64,000 bases of DNA from Citrobacter sp. Awk 4 (lineage in GTDB: Bacteria > Pseudomonadota > Gammaproteobacteria > Enterobacterales > Enterobacteriaceae). The stretch spans positions 1 through 64,000 of the forward strand of contig NZ_JANEWG010000021.1 of assembly GCF_028069725.1 (NCBI RefSeq), given 5' to 3'. Positions 47,438 through 59,692 of this stretch are shown here, in pieces; the stretch's first letter is position 1; every line of letters starts with the position of its first letter. The notes beneath the pieces were generated by a model, which was not told where the DNA came from, did no database searches, and saw only the letters and a list, made by a program, of their open reading frames with translations. The translations under genes were made by a program, and so were the position numbers.

Positions 47438-49297
47438 TTACCTGATTAATTGTTCTGCTTTTGACATGATCTGTGCACTGGATCGCGCAGTCTGATCATA
47501 ATTGTAAATATCTGTACGATACTGGGTGCGCCCATCAGCACCGACGAACGCCGTCAGGTAATAGAGGTTAACCGGTATATTTTGGCGAATGTTGACATAC
47601 CGTGTATCACCTTGCTTCAGAGCATCAGAAATGCGGGTATCATTCCAGCCCGCATCCTGCAGTAGCATATTCGCCAACTCCGACGCTTTATTCACACGGA
47701 CACACCCGGAACTGAGCGCTCGTGTGTCCTTCTGGAACAAATTGTGGTTTGGCGTATCGTGCAGATAAATCGCTTCAGAACTGGGCATATTGAATTTATA
47801 GCGCCCCAATGAATTGCGCGCGCCCGGTGCCTGCTGGAAGCGGAACGGAAGATTTGACGCGGTAATCGTCCCCCAGTCGACCTGCCAGGGGTCGATGGCC
47901 TGTTTGCTGTTCCAGCCACGCATCACGGTATAACCATGACGTTCCAGATAACCGGGGTCATTCCATAATTTCGGCAGGATGTCTTTCCGCGCCAGCGTTG
48001 GCGGGACATTCCACGGCGGGTTAACGACCACATTATTCAATGCGCTGCTCATCATCGGCGTTTTGCGATCGGGACGCCCAACAATAACGCGCGACGCTAA
48101 GACCTGGTTTCCGTTCTGGTAATACACCAGTGAATAGGCCGGAATATTCACCATAATACCGGTGGATAATTCACCCGGCAGTAACCGCAGACGCTGAATA
48201 TTCAGCGCCAGGACACCCGCACGTTGAGCAGGTGTCACGTTTAACCAGTCACGGGTTGCCGGCCCCACGGAACCATCCGCCCCCAGCCCCTGCCATGCCT
48301 GAAAACGTTTGACGGCCTCGACCAGTTCACGATCGTAAACGCCACGAACGGCCGGAGCAGATTTGCGCTGCGGCTTAGTTTGGGGCGCCACCGGTTTCGT
48401 GGTAGAGCCTTCAACGGCAACAGCGGAAGGACTGACCGCCGCATTGGCCGACGTTTCATCGCCAGGCAAGGCGATTTTTGGTCCCCCTTCCAGCATACCT
48501 GTCCGCTGTAAAATCTCCCGCAGCGCAGGGACGTCATTACTCCATTGACCGGGTCGCAGTGTGGCGGTGCTGCTCAACTGCGGCCACGGGCGAGAATCCC
48601 CCACCAGTTTCAGCAAATCGCTATGCATTTCCGCATACTGAGGGTGCTGAGGTGCCAGACTCGCCACAAACGGGGTGAGTTGGCCATTTTCCAGCGCAAC
48701 CTGCCACTGATTGATGACCGAAATGGGTGGTGTCGTCAGCGCATAGGGTTTATCGCTATACAGCCAGCGCGTGCCTTTCACGGGGATGTTGGCAATAAAA
48801 TGGAGATACCCCATCATCGCGTCGGAAAGAACGGTATCCCGTGCCAGCCCCGTCACCGTAGGTTCGGTCAGCAATGCGACCCAGGTGGTAAACTGCGGCT
48901 GAAATCCTGCAATCGCGACCTCAGCCAGTTGCTGTTGGAACGCTTTTACCGCCTCGCGGTTCTCCCACATCGGTTTCATCTCTCGCGCCGCGTACAGAAG
49001 CTCGAGCTGATTCATGTAGACCGGTGTATACCCGGACGGTAATTGCGCTTGTATTTCGGCGCGGGCTTTAGCTGCTGCGCCTTCTGGAAGCGGTTGAATC
49101 CCGGCCATCATCGCAGTGACGGGCGACTGGGCCTGCGGCTGCGACAACGCGGTAGGCTGTTCGCTGAGCGTGGCGGAACTGTCGCCTGGAATCATTTCAG
49201 GCTCGTCGGCCTGCACACTAAACAGTGGAGCAAATATTACGACCAGGCATAAACTGATTGCCGAGAGTCGACGACCATATATTTTATTAAGCAACAT
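47438..49297 (-). CDS. ldtD: L,D-transpeptidase LdtD (YcbB)
   Basis: The 619 residues have an N-terminal signal/anchor (about 8-30, ending SVQADE), a scaffold domain, a peptidoglycan-binding_1 domain (about 320-365, [16 protein letters not shown]) and a YkuD catalytic domain (about 380-560). The catalytic cysteine is C532 in SSGCVRV, after HDTPNHNLF. It makes 3-3 cross-links that bypass beta-lactams and reinforce the wall under LPS-transport stress. It is four residues longer than E. coli (615). A partial CpxR-like match lies upstream at 49326-49340; ldtD is a Cpx gene in E. coli. Confidence 0.96.
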   Translation of the reverse strand: MLLNKIYGRRLSAISLCLVVIFAPLFSVQADEPEMIPGDSSATLSEQPTALSQPQAQSPVTAMMAGIQPLPEGAAAKARAEIQAQLPSGYTPVYMNQLELLYAAREMKPMWENREAVKAFQQQLAEVAIAGFQPQFTTWVALLTEPTVTGLARDTVLSDAMMGYLHFIANIPVKGTRWLYSDKPYALTTPPISVINQWQVALENGQLTPFVASLAPQHPQYAEMHSDLLKLVGDSRPWPQLSSTATLRPGQWSNDVPALREILQRTGMLEGGPKIALPGDETSANAAVSPSAVAVEGSTTKPVAPQTKPQRKSAPAVRGVYDRELVEAVKRFQAWQGLGADGSVGPATRDWLNVTPAQRAGVLALNIQRLRLLPGELSTGIMVNIPAYSLVYYQNGNQVLASRVIVGRPDRKTPMMSSALNNVVVNPPWNVPPTLARKDILPKLWNDPGYLERHGYTVMRGWNSKQAIDPWQVDWGTITASNLPFRFQQAPGARNSLGRYKFNMPSSEAIYLHDTPNHNLFQKDTRALSSGCVRVNKASELANMLLQDAGWNDTRISDALKQGDTRYVNIRQNIPVNLYYLTAFVGADGRTQYRTDIYNYDQTARSSAQIMSKAEQLIR

Positions 49298-49491
49298 CCC
49301 TTGCCCCCTGTTTTCTTAATCATACTTTACATTGCAAAACCGTCTGCTTAACGCCAATACACACGGAAGTATGACGAGCAAGCCTGCTTACTCGTCAGGC
49401 TTACCTTCAGTATATAAACATCAAAAAGTTTTTGCCTGACCTAATGTAAAGAAGTTTAAAGGTATTTCATTCAACATTGCGGTTTTCCAAA

Positions 49492-49519
49492 AAGGAAAAG
49501 GCGGCCTTTCAGCCGCCCT
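49492..49519 (-). terminator. Terminator of the muk operon
   Basis: On the minus strand GGGCGGC-TGAAAG-GCCGCC is followed by TTTTCCTTTTT, 8 bp past the mukB stop. The remaining gap to ldtD (49298-49490) is the ldtD promoter region and contains the short inverted repeat GACGAG/CTCGTC. Confidence 0.85.
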
Positions 49520-49525
49520 TTTCAT

Positions 49526-52500
49526 CTAGCTTGCCTGCGATGAGGCGTCTTCTGTGCCTGGTAGAAGCTCGGGTAATTGCGGGGCAAAACCACGCAACCC
49601 GACCACATGAACGTGTTCCGTATTATGGAAGACCTTACGCACCAGTTTGTAAGTGGTGCCTTTCTCCGGGCTGATGTTTTCTGGCGCCGCGATGATAAGT
49701 TGCATCTGCAAGCGTTCGCACAGTTCGAACAGCGTCGCAATGGAACGCGCATCCAGACGGGCCGCTTCATCAAGGAACAGCAGACGGCATGGGGAGATGT
49801 CTTTTCCACGCAGTCGGCGTCCTTCATCTTCCCAGCTTTGTACCACCATCACCAGAATAGACATCCCGGTACCGATCGCTTCACCGGTAGACAAGGCGCC
49901 GGATTCTGCTCGCAACCAGCCGTCAGACCCACGGTTAACTTCAACTTCCATTTCCAGATAGTTACGGTAATCCAGGAGCTCCTCGCCAATCGTCTGCGGC
50001 GTACGTTGCCCCATATCGATCTGCGGATTCAGACGCTGATACAATTTCGCCAACGCTTCTGAGAAGGTCAGGCGGTTACTGTTAAACAGATCCTGATGCT
50101 GTTCATGCTGCTCAGAAAGGACATCCAGCAACGTTGCATGGGTTTCGCGGACATTGACGTTCAGACGCACGCTGTTGACCTGACCAAAGGAAACGCTCTG
50201 CAATCCCTGGTTCAGCATACGAATACGGTTCTGCTCGCGCTGGATGGTCTTGCGAATAATGTTCGCCACACTGCGTGAGCTGATCGCCAGTTTCTGTTCG
50301 CGGGAGGTCAACTCTTCCGTCAGACGACTCAGTTCGATCTCCATTTGTTCAATGGCTTCAACCGGATCGTCAGTACGGATGATATCCTGGCGGATACGTT
50401 CACGCAGATGTTGATAGACCGCCACGAAGAACTGAATTTTACGCTCAGGACGTTTCGGATCTTCAGACATCCGCAGCACATCGCGCAGATGTTCGTTATC
50501 CGCCACGGCCAGGCGCAGCGCACCTAACGCCTTATCCGACATCGAACGGAGTTCATCCGCCGACAGATAGGCCAGTTCGCGACGATGAAGTCGACGCTCA
50601 ACGCCGTTGTCTTTCACCATCCGCATCACGGCGCACCAGCCCGCTTTCGCGGTCACCACCTGCTCACGCATTTCATGGTAATCACGCTCAAGCTTGCGCA
50701 GTTTGCGGGTCAGGTTATCCATTTCCGCTTCGCAGAAGGTCAACGCTTTTTCTAACTGGTTACGACGGGCGCGGTTGTTGCTCAGTTGCGCATGCAGTTC
50801 ATCACGACGAATGCGGGCACGCTCTTCCGCACCGCTGTCCGCACGAACGCCGATATCCTGTAATTCGCGCTGCAGATCGTTAAGCAGCTCTTTTTTGGTG
50901 TCGTACGAACTTTTCAACGACGCCAGAACCTGGTTGTACTGACCCAGTTGCGCGGCGTGCCCACGCAATGCTTCGCGAGCACGGGTTCGCTCAGCTTCAG
51001 CATGCTCCAGACGCTCACGCAGTTTCTCGTTCAGGTCGCTGTTGCCGCTGAGCATTTCCGCCGAGTCGGAGTAGCTAAAGTGCGCGCGACGCTGTACCAC
51101 TTCAGTCAGCGCAAATGCCTGCTGGCGAGCATCACGCTGCACCTGCTGAGAATACGCATAATCCTCTTTCAACTGCTCAAACTGTTCCGGATCGCTCTGC
51201 AGAACAGAAACTATCGGTTCCAGTTTTGCCAACTGGTTACCGTGCTGCTGCACAAAACGCGCGGCTTCCTGAGCTTCATCCAGACGCTCCTGAATTTCAT
51301 CAACGCGATCCGCCAGCGTTTCATCACTCAGCAGATTCAGGCGCGGTAGCAAGCGGTTCAGAGCGGAAACGCCCTCTTTGGCCTGCTCAAACTGGACACG
51401 TTGCTGCTGGTTCTCATTTTCATGATTGGTCAGCGCGCGTTCCAGTTCAACACGGCGACCATTCAACTGGCGAATTTCCGCTTCAGGATCGGCGTCAAAG
51501 GCAACGCTTAAGTGACTACCGATAAAACGGCTGAACGCCTGGTGCAGACGCTGGGTTTTCTGTACATCGAAAGAGAGCGTCGCGAAACGTTCGGAAAGCC
51601 CTTCGCGCTCGGCGTGCAGGTTTTCAATACGGTTTTCACGCGCCGCGCGCCCGAAAATAGGGACTTCCGGGAAGCGGGAGTAGCGCCACTGGCGCTCGGC
51701 CGTTTTCACCACCACCGCTTTTTCCAGTTCGTCGACGCTAAAGACGCTGTCATCAAACGACTGCGGGTCACCTTCGATAAAATAGAGATCTTCAGGACAA
51801 TCCTTCAGCCCTTCCAGCTGTTCGCTGATGAGAGACAAATCCGGCACCACGATCGCATGACGCGAAGGGCCGTACAACGCGGAGAAGTACGGCGCATCTT
51901 CCAGGCTGACGTCATCATAAATTTCTGACAACAGCACGCCGCCAAAGCGCTCAGCCAGTGCATTAAGACGCTGATCTTCCGAGCCGCCCGGCTGACTTAA
52001 GCGTTCAATCTCTTCATCTACCGCATTCTTACGCGCGCCCACTTCGTCGCGCTCAACAATCGCTTCGCGTTCACGTTCCAGCAATTGTTGCAGATACTCG
52101 GTCACATCCTGGCTGGAGGTAAACTCTTCGCCGCTCTGCTCGCACAACTGGTTCAGGCTATTTTGCGCTGCCAGCCAGACAGGGGCTCGCTGCATCAAAT
52201 GCTGAATGCGCGACTCAACCTGTTCCTGTTCCTGACGCAGGGTCATTCGCTGTTCACGTGCATTCGACACGCTGTCTGAAAGATCGGCGATGCGTGCTTC
52301 CAGCTCCTGATGCAGAGCTTCCAGTTCGTCGATATCGAAATGCTTACCCTGGCGCTTACAAAACTCAGCCAGCAGGCGTTCAGCTTCCTGTTGTTCACGC
52401 AGACGCTGTTCCAGTTCGTTCAGACGCATACGCAATGGCTGAACCTGTTCCGCCAGATGACGCTGGTTGACGCCGTCGCGCAGCAGTTCGCGCGCGACAT

Positions 52501-53986
52501 CCCACGCCTCACCACGCGCCAGCGGACCATTGATCGCCGCCACCAGCTGATACGCCTGCTCAAACTGACTGTGCGCGGTTTGCGCCACACTCATTTTCTG
52601 TTCCAGCGAGAGCAGTTTTTCCGTTGCTTCCTGCTCTTTGGCCTGGAAAGTTTCCAGCCACTGCGCCGCACTGTCTGCCGTTAAATCCGGCAGATGACAA
52701 ATTTCTTTAGCCCGGGCAAGCGCCTGAATCGCCTGGTTGTATTGAATGGCGCGCGTTTGCTGTACATCCAACGCCTGCTGATAATCGGCGAGCTGACTTT
52801 TCAGCTCATCCACTTCCAGCTCCGCAGCTTCGGCGCGGGCTTCATTCTCTTCCTGACGATCGGCCGCTTCGGCGACCACTTCATTTTGTTCTTCAAGGCG
52901 GATCTGTAACTCATCCAGATCCGCCTCGTAACGTTCAATTTTTTCTTGCTGACGCAGGGCCGTTTGCACCAGATTCAGGTGATCGCTCGCCGCCTGATAG
53001 TCGGCTTCCAGATCGCCCTCGGCACCGTTGTGCTCGCCCAGTTCACGCGCCATTTCTACATGCTTGTACTGCTCCGCCACCAGTTGCTTACGTGACGTGT
53101 ACAATTCACGGCGATACTCAAGGGCTTTATCCAGATGGATCCGCCGCTCGTTAGCATGACGCATATAGTCAGCCGCCACATAGTTGGTGGCTTCGCTGAT
53201 CAGATGCTTAAACAGGTCGCGATCAGACTGGGTTACGCGAATCGCTTCCAGCGTCATACGGTTTTCACGCAGCGCGGCTTCCATATCCTGGAACGCTTTA
53301 CGTACACCGCTGTTTTCCGGCAGCAGATAGTCACGCAGCGAGCGCGTAATCGCGCTGGAGATACCACCGTAAAGTGACGCTTCGATCAGGCGATAGAACT
53401 TGCTGCGGTCTGACGCGGAGCGAAGACGGCGAGCAATAATTCCCAGATCGAACATCAGCGAGTGATAGTCGGTAATCGAGTTGAACTGCTTAAACTGCAC
53501 GCCTTCCATCTCGTCGAGCTTTTCTTTCAGCTCCGCAAGCGTCAGCACGCGAGCCTGGCGTTCGTTGAGGGTTTCGGTGACCAGTTGCGTCGGCTGTACC
53601 GACATCGGCAGCCCCTGAATAGCGAACGGCTTGATGTCGACTTTACGATCACGCCCGGCAACCTGCTGCAAACGTACGCCCACGACCACACGTTGATGGC
53701 GTGAGTTGAGGACATCCAGCATTGAGTAACAGACGCCCGCTTTCAGCTTACCGTGCAGGCCTTTGTCTCGCGATCCGCTGGTCGCTCCCGCCTCGGTGGT
53801 GTTACGAAAGTGCAGCAGGGTCAAATCCGGGATAAGCGCCGTAACGAACGCCGCCATTGTGGTGGATTTCCCGGCCCCGTTCCCCCCGGATAACGTGGTG
53901 ACCAGTTCATCGAGATCAAACGTTCGGGCGAAGAAACCGTTCCAGTTAATCAGCGTTAGTGAGCGAAATTTACCGCGTTCAATCAT
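49526..53986 (-). CDS. mukB: Chromosome condensin subunit MukB
   Basis: The 1486 residues are exactly E. coli MukB length. It is an SMC-like ATPase: N-terminal head with Walker [10 protein letters not shown] (34-42), long coiled coil (about 280-650), dimerisation hinge (about 650-780), return coiled coil to about 1200, and C-terminal head with signature [10 protein letters not shown] and Walker [13 protein letters not shown]. With MukE and MukF it forms the loop-extruding condensin that segregates the chromosome; MatP excludes it from Ter. The ATG shares one base with the mukE stop (TAATG). Confidence 0.98.
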   Translation of the reverse strand: MIERGKFRSLTLINWNGFFARTFDLDELVTTLSGGNGAGKSTTMAAFVTALIPDLTLLHFRNTTEAGATSGSRDKGLHGKLKAGVCYSMLDVLNSRHQRVVVGVRLQQVAGRDRKVDIKPFAIQGLPMSVQPTQLVTETLNERQARVLTLAELKEKLDEMEGVQFKQFNSITDYHSLMFDLGIIARRLRSASDRSKFYRLIEASLYGGISSAITRSLRDYLLPENSGVRKAFQDMEAALRENRMTLEAIRVTQSDRDLFKHLISEATNYVAADYMRHANERRIHLDKALEYRRELYTSRKQLVAEQYKHVEMARELGEHNGAEGDLEADYQAASDHLNLVQTALRQQEKIERYEADLDELQIRLEEQNEVVAEAADRQEENEARAEAAELEVDELKSQLADYQQALDVQQTRAIQYNQAIQALARAKEICHLPDLTADSAAQWLETFQAKEQEATEKLLSLEQKMSVAQTAHSQFEQAYQLVAAINGPLARGEAWDVARELLRDGVNQRHLAEQVQPLRMRLNELEQRLREQQEAERLLAEFCKRQGKHFDIDELEALHQELEARIADLSDSVSNAREQRMTLRQEQEQVESRIQHLMQRAPVWLAAQNSLNQLCEQSGEEFTSSQDVTEYLQQLLEREREAIVERDEVGARKNAVDEEIERLSQPGGSEDQRLNALAERFGGVLLSEIYDDVSLEDAPYFSALYGPSRHAIVVPDLSLISEQLEGLKDCPEDLYFIEGDPQSFDDSVFSVDELEKAVVVKTAERQWRYSRFPEVPIFGRAARENRIENLHAEREGLSERFATLSFDVQKTQRLHQAFSRFIGSHLSVAFDADPEAEIRQLNGRRVELERALTNHENENQQQRVQFEQAKEGVSALNRLLPRLNLLSDETLADRVDEIQERLDEAQEAARFVQQHGNQLAKLEPIVSVLQSDPEQFEQLKEDYAYSQQVQRDARQQAFALTEVVQRRAHFSYSDSAEMLSGNSDLNEKLRERLEHAEAERTRAREALRGHAAQLGQYNQVLASLKSSYDTKKELLNDLQRELQDIGVRADSGAEERARIRRDELHAQLSNNRARRNQLEKALTFCEAEMDNLTRKLRKLERDYHEMREQVVTAKAGWCAVMRMVKDNGVERRLHRRELAYLSADELRSMSDKALGALRLAVADNEHLRDVLRMSEDPKRPERKIQFFVAVYQHLRERIRQDIIRTDDPVEAIEQMEIELSRLTEELTSREQKLAISSRSVANIIRKTIQREQNRIRMLNQGLQSVSFGQVNSVRLNVNVRETHATLLDVLSEQHEQHQDLFNSNRLTFSEALAKLYQRLNPQIDMGQRTPQTIGEELLDYRNYLEMEVEVNRGSDGWLRAESGALSTGEAIGTGMSILVMVVQSWEDEGRRLRGKDISPCRLLFLDEAARLDARSIATLFELCERLQMQLIIAAPENISPEKGTTYKLVRKVFHNTEHVHVVGLRGFAPQLPELLPGTEDASSQAS

Positions 53987-54690
53987 TATTCTTCCTCTCC
54001 ACTGTCCGCCTGATTCTCTTCGGGCTCATCATTGAGCTGTAGATGGTTTTCGACTGGCATCGCTTCACCATCACGAATTAAGCGACGCTGCGCTTCACGA
54101 GGATCGTCGCCGCTACGGACATCCGCCCCGAAGCGGAATACCGACTCGGTGATGCGGAATTTGCTGCTGTCATGGCCCATAAACCACACCATTCCCAGGC
54201 GACGCAGACGGTTTAACGATGAACGTACCTTTTCTTGCAGTTTCTGACGGTCAACGTCCGAACCGGTCGAGCGGTTGTTCACCAGCTTCAACAGTTTGGC
54301 TTCGTCAGCCAGCGTCAGCAGTTCGTCGTACAACTCTTGCTGGGTAAAAATCCCTTCATTCGCCAGACGTTCCGGGCTGAGATAGAGATAGCACAGGATT
54401 TTACCGACCATCATGTCCAGTTCAGACAGCACGGAACGCGGAATAATCGTTGTGGAACGCGGGCGAAGATAGAAGAAACCTTCCGGCGCACGAATTAACT
54501 CAACGTTATAGCGACTGTAAAACTCTTCCAGATATTCCTGAAAATCCATCAGGAAGGCATGGTTATCCAGTTCATCCAGACCAATATGTCTGCCCGAGCG
54601 TAATGCGCTATCCAGCGCCGGAAATAACGGGTTTGCCAGCGCCTGCGCCAGCTTAACCGGCATCACTTGTTCAATATTTGTCAATGACAT
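53986..54690 (-). CDS. mukE: Condensin subunit MukE
   Basis: The 234 residues from [12 protein letters not shown] equal E. coli MukE. This winged-helix (kite-type) protein binds the MukF linker and DNA. It has an acidic C-terminal tail ([13 protein letters not shown]). The start lies inside the mukF end (20-bp overlap), which is typical; a longer frame starting MITEPRYRR is an extension without family support. Confidence 0.97.
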   Translation of the reverse strand: MSLTNIEQVMPVKLAQALANPLFPALDSALRSGRHIGLDELDNHAFLMDFQEYLEEFYSRYNVELIRAPEGFFYLRPRSTTIIPRSVLSELDMMVGKILCYLYLSPERLANEGIFTQQELYDELLTLADEAKLLKLVNNRSTGSDVDRQKLQEKVRSSLNRLRRLGMVWFMGHDSSKFRITESVFRFGADVRSGDDPREAQRRLIRDGEAMPVENHLQLNDEPEENQADSGEEE

Positions 54691-55993
54691 GCGCCTGTAC
54701 CTTGGCTCCGTAATCATTAATCGGCTGCCATTTAGGCGGCAGTCCGGTGAAATCTGCTTGCGCTACGCCAAGACGTACCGCTTGATCAATAACAATACGC
54801 GCGACGTCAAAATGGCGCGCACGCGGGTATTGCGCCAGATACTCGCGCACCACCAGACCAAGATCCAGTGGCGTTTGTCTGGATTTGTAGACAGCCAGCT
54901 GTTCTTCGATGATCGCCGCCAGCTGTTCCCGAATCTCGTTAAATTCTTCATACTCCAGATCCGGCGGCAGCTCCCCGGTCACCTCTTCGTCGCGCAGGGC
55001 CATCTCTTCGTCACGCATGTCCAGCAGGCGGTCTGCATTGGCATAGGTTAGCGCCCACGGATCGTCAAAATAGGTCTGAACAGACTGACGTAGACGTTGA
55101 GCAAAGACGCGGTTTTTATCCATATCGATCGCAGTACGGATAAATTTATGCACGTGTCGGTCATAGCCAATCCACAAGTCGATGGACTGCTGACCCCAGC
55201 TAATAATGCGATCCAGTTTGCTCTGGAGATCGAAGACCAGTTTGTCGACGAAATGCAGATCGTCGCGCGTCATAATTGCGTCCTGAATGCGCAACAAATT
55301 GGCTTGCAACTTATCGCCCGCGGCTTCCAGTGTATCCTGGAGCTCGCGCAACGTACCGGACGTTTCAGACAGCAGCATTTCGCAACTCGAAATTGCGGCG
55401 CGCCAGTCTTTGTTCAGCAACTGGGCAATGTCGTCTTTCACCTGCTGCTGTTGCTCGTCCATGATGCGCTGCGTCAGATCGATACTGTCGAAAATTTCCG
55501 CCACGGAATATTTCAACGGCGCATAGACATTTCGATGCCAGTGGAATTCATCGCCGCCCTCACTCGCCGCATCTGCGGCCCGCTTCAATTCCCCCGCCAC
55601 AATGGACAGCTGCATTGAGAGGCGCAGCGTAGAAAACTCGCGCTGACGAATATAGTAGTCGGTAATGCCTATCCCTAGCGGCGTCAGACGGTATATGGCA
55701 TTCCCTTCCGCCTGCTCACTGGTAAAGCGGTTCAGCAGACGTTGACGAACCATATCGTTGATCGCGTTGTTGGCGCGCACGCCGATGGTTTCGCTGGTTT
55801 GCTCAAACGCATCACTGACATGGCGGAATGCATCCACCAGTTCTCCTTCACTCATCTCACCGTCCAGACGCTCGCCGTTGAGCGTGGCCACCGCCAGCAG
55901 GAACGAAAGTCTGTCTACCGGCAGCGAGATGGAGAAGTCGTTTTTTCTGGCCCAGGCAACCAGTTCGGGGACTGTCTGGGAAAATTCACTCAT
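54671..55993 (-). CDS. mukF: Condensin kleisin subunit MukF
   Basis: The 440 residues equal E. coli MukF. It has an N-terminal winged-helix dimerisation domain (about 1-115), a helical bundle that contacts the MukB neck (about 120-290), an acidic linker that binds MukE (about 290-330) and a C-terminal winged helix that caps the MukB head. It is third-last in the operon cmoM-mukF-mukE-mukB, and the cmoM stop is 3 bp upstream. Confidence 0.97.
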   Translation of the reverse strand: MSEFSQTVPELVAWARKNDFSISLPVDRLSFLLAVATLNGERLDGEMSEGELVDAFRHVSDAFEQTSETIGVRANNAINDMVRQRLLNRFTSEQAEGNAIYRLTPLGIGITDYYIRQREFSTLRLSMQLSIVAGELKRAADAASEGGDEFHWHRNVYAPLKYSVAEIFDSIDLTQRIMDEQQQQVKDDIAQLLNKDWRAAISSCEMLLSETSGTLRELQDTLEAAGDKLQANLLRIQDAIMTRDDLHFVDKLVFDLQSKLDRIISWGQQSIDLWIGYDRHVHKFIRTAIDMDKNRVFAQRLRQSVQTYFDDPWALTYANADRLLDMRDEEMALRDEEVTGELPPDLEYEEFNEIREQLAAIIEEQLAVYKSRQTPLDLGLVVREYLAQYPRARHFDVARIVIDQAVRLGVAQADFTGLPPKWQPINDYGAKVQAHVIDKY

Positions 55994-55996
55994 AAG

Positions 55997-56776
55997 TTAT
56001 CCTTGCATCTGCGGTTTGCGAGCGGTGACATGAATGTAACGGCCAAGGCTTATGTAAGGCTCCTGGCGACAGTAGCGCGTTTCTAATTCGACTAACATTT
56101 CATAACAGTCACGCTGTTGATGCTTCTCACGCAGATAATCATGAAACACACGTACACCCGTTTTGCCGGTAATCTGCCAGCCAATCTCTTCCAGCCATTG
56201 GTAAACCTGCCCCGGTTCACGCGGATAGTCTGGCGAAAGCGTACGTTTTTTACGTTTTGGCATCCCTACCTGCACGTAGTCAAAGTTCCCTGCCACCATG
56301 TTGTGCATCAACAGGCCGTTAGCATTGTAGAACATTAACGACAGTACGCCGCCGGGACGTAACACAGACCAAAGCGTTTGCAACATGCTGACGGGGTCAG
56401 CGACCCACTCAAGCACAGCATGAAACAATATCAGATCAACCGGGCTTTCCAAATGCGAAGCAACATCCTGAGCGGCACATTGTATAAAATGCATGTTTTC
56501 GCTGACGCCTTTCGCCTCTGCCGCCAGTTGCGCGCGCGCGATCATTTCGCCGGACAGATCGCATAGCGTGACCCGATGACCCCGTTCAGCCATTTTGATC
56601 GCGGTTTGCCCTTCACCACCGCCAGCATCCAGGATGTGCAGCTTTTGCTCACCCATTTCCGCCAGCACACGGTCAAGGTCTTGCCACAAAATGGCCTGCC
56701 GCAGTTGCCCTTTAGTGGTTCCGTAAATGTTACGGGAAAACTTTTCTGCAATGTCATCAAAATTGCGATCCCGCAT
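55997..56776 (-). CDS. cmoM: tRNA 5-carboxymethoxyuridine methyltransferase CmoM (SmtA)
   Basis: The 259 residues from MRDRNFDDIAEKF have the class I SAM fold, with motif I LHILDAGGGEGQTA (about 46-59). It methylates cmo5U34 to mcmo5U in tRNAs that read NNU/A/G/C families. The start four codons inside the longer frame gives the family N-terminus. It is the first gene of the muk operon; the 135-bp gap to elyC carries two divergent promoters. Confidence 0.94.
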   Translation of the reverse strand: MRDRNFDDIAEKFSRNIYGTTKGQLRQAILWQDLDRVLAEMGEQKLHILDAGGGEGQTAIKMAERGHRVTLCDLSGEMIARAQLAAEAKGVSENMHFIQCAAQDVASHLESPVDLILFHAVLEWVADPVSMLQTLWSVLRPGGVLSLMFYNANGLLMHNMVAGNFDYVQVGMPKRKKRTLSPDYPREPGQVYQWLEEIGWQITGKTGVRVFHDYLREKHQQRDCYEMLVELETRYCRQEPYISLGRYIHVTARKPQMQG

Positions 56777-56911
56777 CGGGCTCTCCACAGGCTAACAAAG
56801 GGGTTCTCTGATAAAACCGCTATTTTGTCACAGCCACGCCGAGAATGAACCTGTCTGGTGTAATATCCCTGCAGATCCCCTGCTGTATGGTTAAAAAAGG
56901 AACCAAAAAGG

Positions 56912-57691
56912 ATGCTTTTTACACTGAAGAAAGTGATTGGCGGTATGATGCTGCCACTGCCGCTCATGCTCTTGATCATGGGGTTGGGGCTGGCGCTGGT
57001 GTGGTTTAGTCGCTTTCAAAAAACCGGGAAGGTGTGTCTGAGTCTGGGCTGGCTCGCATTATTGCTGTTAAGCCTGCAACCGGTTGCCGATCGCTTACTG
57101 AAACCGCTCGAAGATCAGTATCCCACCTGGCAAAACAGGCAAAAAGTCGAGTATGTCGTGGTGCTGGGTGGCGGTTATACCTGGAATCCGCAGTGGGCAC
57201 CAAGCTCTAACTTGATCAGCAACAGCCTGCCGCGTCTCAATGAAGGCGTGCGGCTTTGGCTGGCCAATCCGGGATCAAAACTGATTTTTACCGGCGCAAG
57301 AGCAAAAACGAATAATGTCAGTACTGCGGAAGCCGGCGCCAGAGTCGCGCAGTCACTCGGTGTGCCGCTAAGCGATATCATCACCCTGGATAGCCCTAAA
57401 GACACTGAAGAGGAAGCGGCTGCCGTTAAACAGGCCATCGGCGATGCACCGTTCCTGCTGGTCACCTCGGCGTCGCATTTACCGCGCGCCATGATTTTCT
57501 TCCAGCAGGCGGGGCTTCACCCGCTCCCGGCCCCGGCAAATCAGCTGGCGATTGATTCGCCGCTCAATCCGTGGGAACGCGCGATCCCTTCCCCCGTCTG
57601 GTTGATGCACAGCGATCGCGTCGGATATGAAACATTAGGGCGAATCTGGCAGTGGCTTAAAGGAGCGTCAGGCGAGCCAGGGCAAGAGTGA
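56912..57691 (+). CDS. elyC: Envelope biogenesis factor ElyC (DUF218)
   Basis: The 259 residues, as in E. coli ElyC/YcbC, have two N-terminal transmembrane helices (about 10-30 and 37-58) and a periplasmic DUF218/SanA-like domain with VVLGGGYTWNPQW and LVTSASHLPRAMIFF. It is needed for peptidoglycan assembly at low temperature. GGAACCAAAAAGG precedes the ATG. The 3' end overlaps the convergent ycbJ by 24 bp. Confidence 0.95.
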   Translation: MLFTLKKVIGGMMLPLPLMLLIMGLGLALVWFSRFQKTGKVCLSLGWLALLLLSLQPVADRLLKPLEDQYPTWQNRQKVEYVVVLGGGYTWNPQWAPSSNLISNSLPRLNEGVRLWLANPGSKLIFTGARAKTNNVSTAEAGARVAQSLGVPLSDIITLDSPKDTEEEAAAVKQAIGDAPFLLVTSASHLPRAMIFFQQAGLHPLPAPANQLAIDSPLNPWERAIPSPVWLMHSDRVGYETLGRIWQWLKGASGEPGQE

Positions 57692-58561
57692 TTTGGTCGC
57701 CAGATCAAAGTTAGCGCGGTTAAAACGCCCTGTATTGACCAGCTGCGCCACCTCATCCCACAACACATAGAGCCAACGCCGCCAGATAAAGGATTCTGCG
57801 ACTGGCGCGCGTTGCAGGTAATGCCAAAGCAATCCTTCCGCCAGTGCATTATCCATCAAGCGAAATAACTCGTATTCCCGTGGCGCCCACAGCATCACAC
57901 CTGGCCCCACCATCGCCAGAAGCTGATCGTTGCGGGCATCTTTAAGCATACTGCGCAAACTAAAATTGCCGTGAATCAGTACGCAATTGTCGTTAAATCC
58001 TTCAAACAACGCCGGCAGGCATTCCCGGGTACGGAACAGAATGCGCTTGTCATGCATCGTTAAGCCCGTATTGTTGAACTGGTTTAACGTACTCCATAAC
58101 ACTTCGACACGCTGACGATACCAGGAAGGCCAGATATTCTCCTGCGTATTATCCACCGCCCCCACACAACCACGGCTATCCTGACGATGCCAGGAAAGCA
58201 GACCTTCAACAATCTGGTCTTTTAAATGTTCCCACCGTTCAGGCGTTCGCGCGGGCGCTTCAACGGGGACGCCACGCATCCTTTCCAGCAGTAAAATATC
58301 GGGACCGGGATGTTCTTCATGGGTCATGACGCCGTAAATGACCGGCATACGCACCGTACCGCTACGCGCCAGCATGGTCGTTTTCCATGCCAGCTGTTGC
58401 GCCATACCTGGCGTAGTGAAACTTCTCGCCATGAGTGGCATCGGTTTTCCCTGGCTGTCATACAGTGACCACAACGCCGTATCTACTTTCTCATTCACGC
58501 ACTCTATACGGCTGAGTTTTTCACCCAGTAAATGACTCAGTTCGGCTCGCAGCTGTTCCAT
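57668..58561 (-). CDS. ycbJ: Phosphotransferase-like protein YcbJ with degenerate catalytic loop
   Basis: The 297-residue cytoplasmic protein belongs to the aminoglycoside-phosphotransferase/kinase-like fold: hinge-region ILLLERMRGVPVEAP near 90-105, then CVLIHGNFSLRSML where active enzymes have HGDxxxxN. The catalytic Asp is replaced by Asn and the expected metal-binding Asn by Arg or Ser, so it may be a pseudokinase. The function is unknown. It overlaps elyC 3' ends and follows kdsB on the same strand after 154 bp and a strong hairpin. Confidence 0.9.
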   Translation of the reverse strand: MEQLRAELSHLLGEKLSRIECVNEKVDTALWSLYDSQGKPMPLMARSFTTPGMAQQLAWKTTMLARSGTVRMPVIYGVMTHEEHPGPDILLLERMRGVPVEAPARTPERWEHLKDQIVEGLLSWHRQDSRGCVGAVDNTQENIWPSWYRQRVEVLWSTLNQFNNTGLTMHDKRILFRTRECLPALFEGFNDNCVLIHGNFSLRSMLKDARNDQLLAMVGPGVMLWAPREYELFRLMDNALAEGLLWHYLQRAPVAESFIWRRWLYVLWDEVAQLVNTGRFNRANFDLATKSLLPWLA

Positions 58562-58673
58562 TTCAGATTGCCCTCATAAACGCTACTGCTTTCATAATGA
58601 GCGTCGTATGGACAGATGTCACCCTGATGAGATCAATTGATGAAAAGAAAAGTGGAGGAAAATCGTAACGGTA

Positions 58674-58705
58674 CGACACCCCTCTCATAACTGAGTGGGG
58701 TGTCG
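58674..58705 (-). terminator. Long inverted repeat downstream of kdsB
   Basis: CGACACCCCTCTCA and TGAGTGGGGTGTCG pair at 13 of 14 positions around TAAC. It starts 10 bp past the kdsB stop. There is no clear T-run on the minus strand (GTACCGTTACGATTTTCC), so it is either a weak terminator of kdsB or an mRNA 3'-end stabiliser. Confidence 0.6.
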
Positions 58706-58715
58706 GTATTGAAGC

Positions 58716-59641
<926 letters not shown>

Positions 59642-59692
59642 AGTTCCTCCAGATGGACCGGATTGTGATTCTGTAAATATTAACATAATCGT

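Noticed and set aside
49526-53986. Several 100-170-codon ORFs antisense to mukB
   Set aside because: Expected by chance opposite a 4.5-kb GC-rich coding region; none has a ribosome site or recognisable domain.
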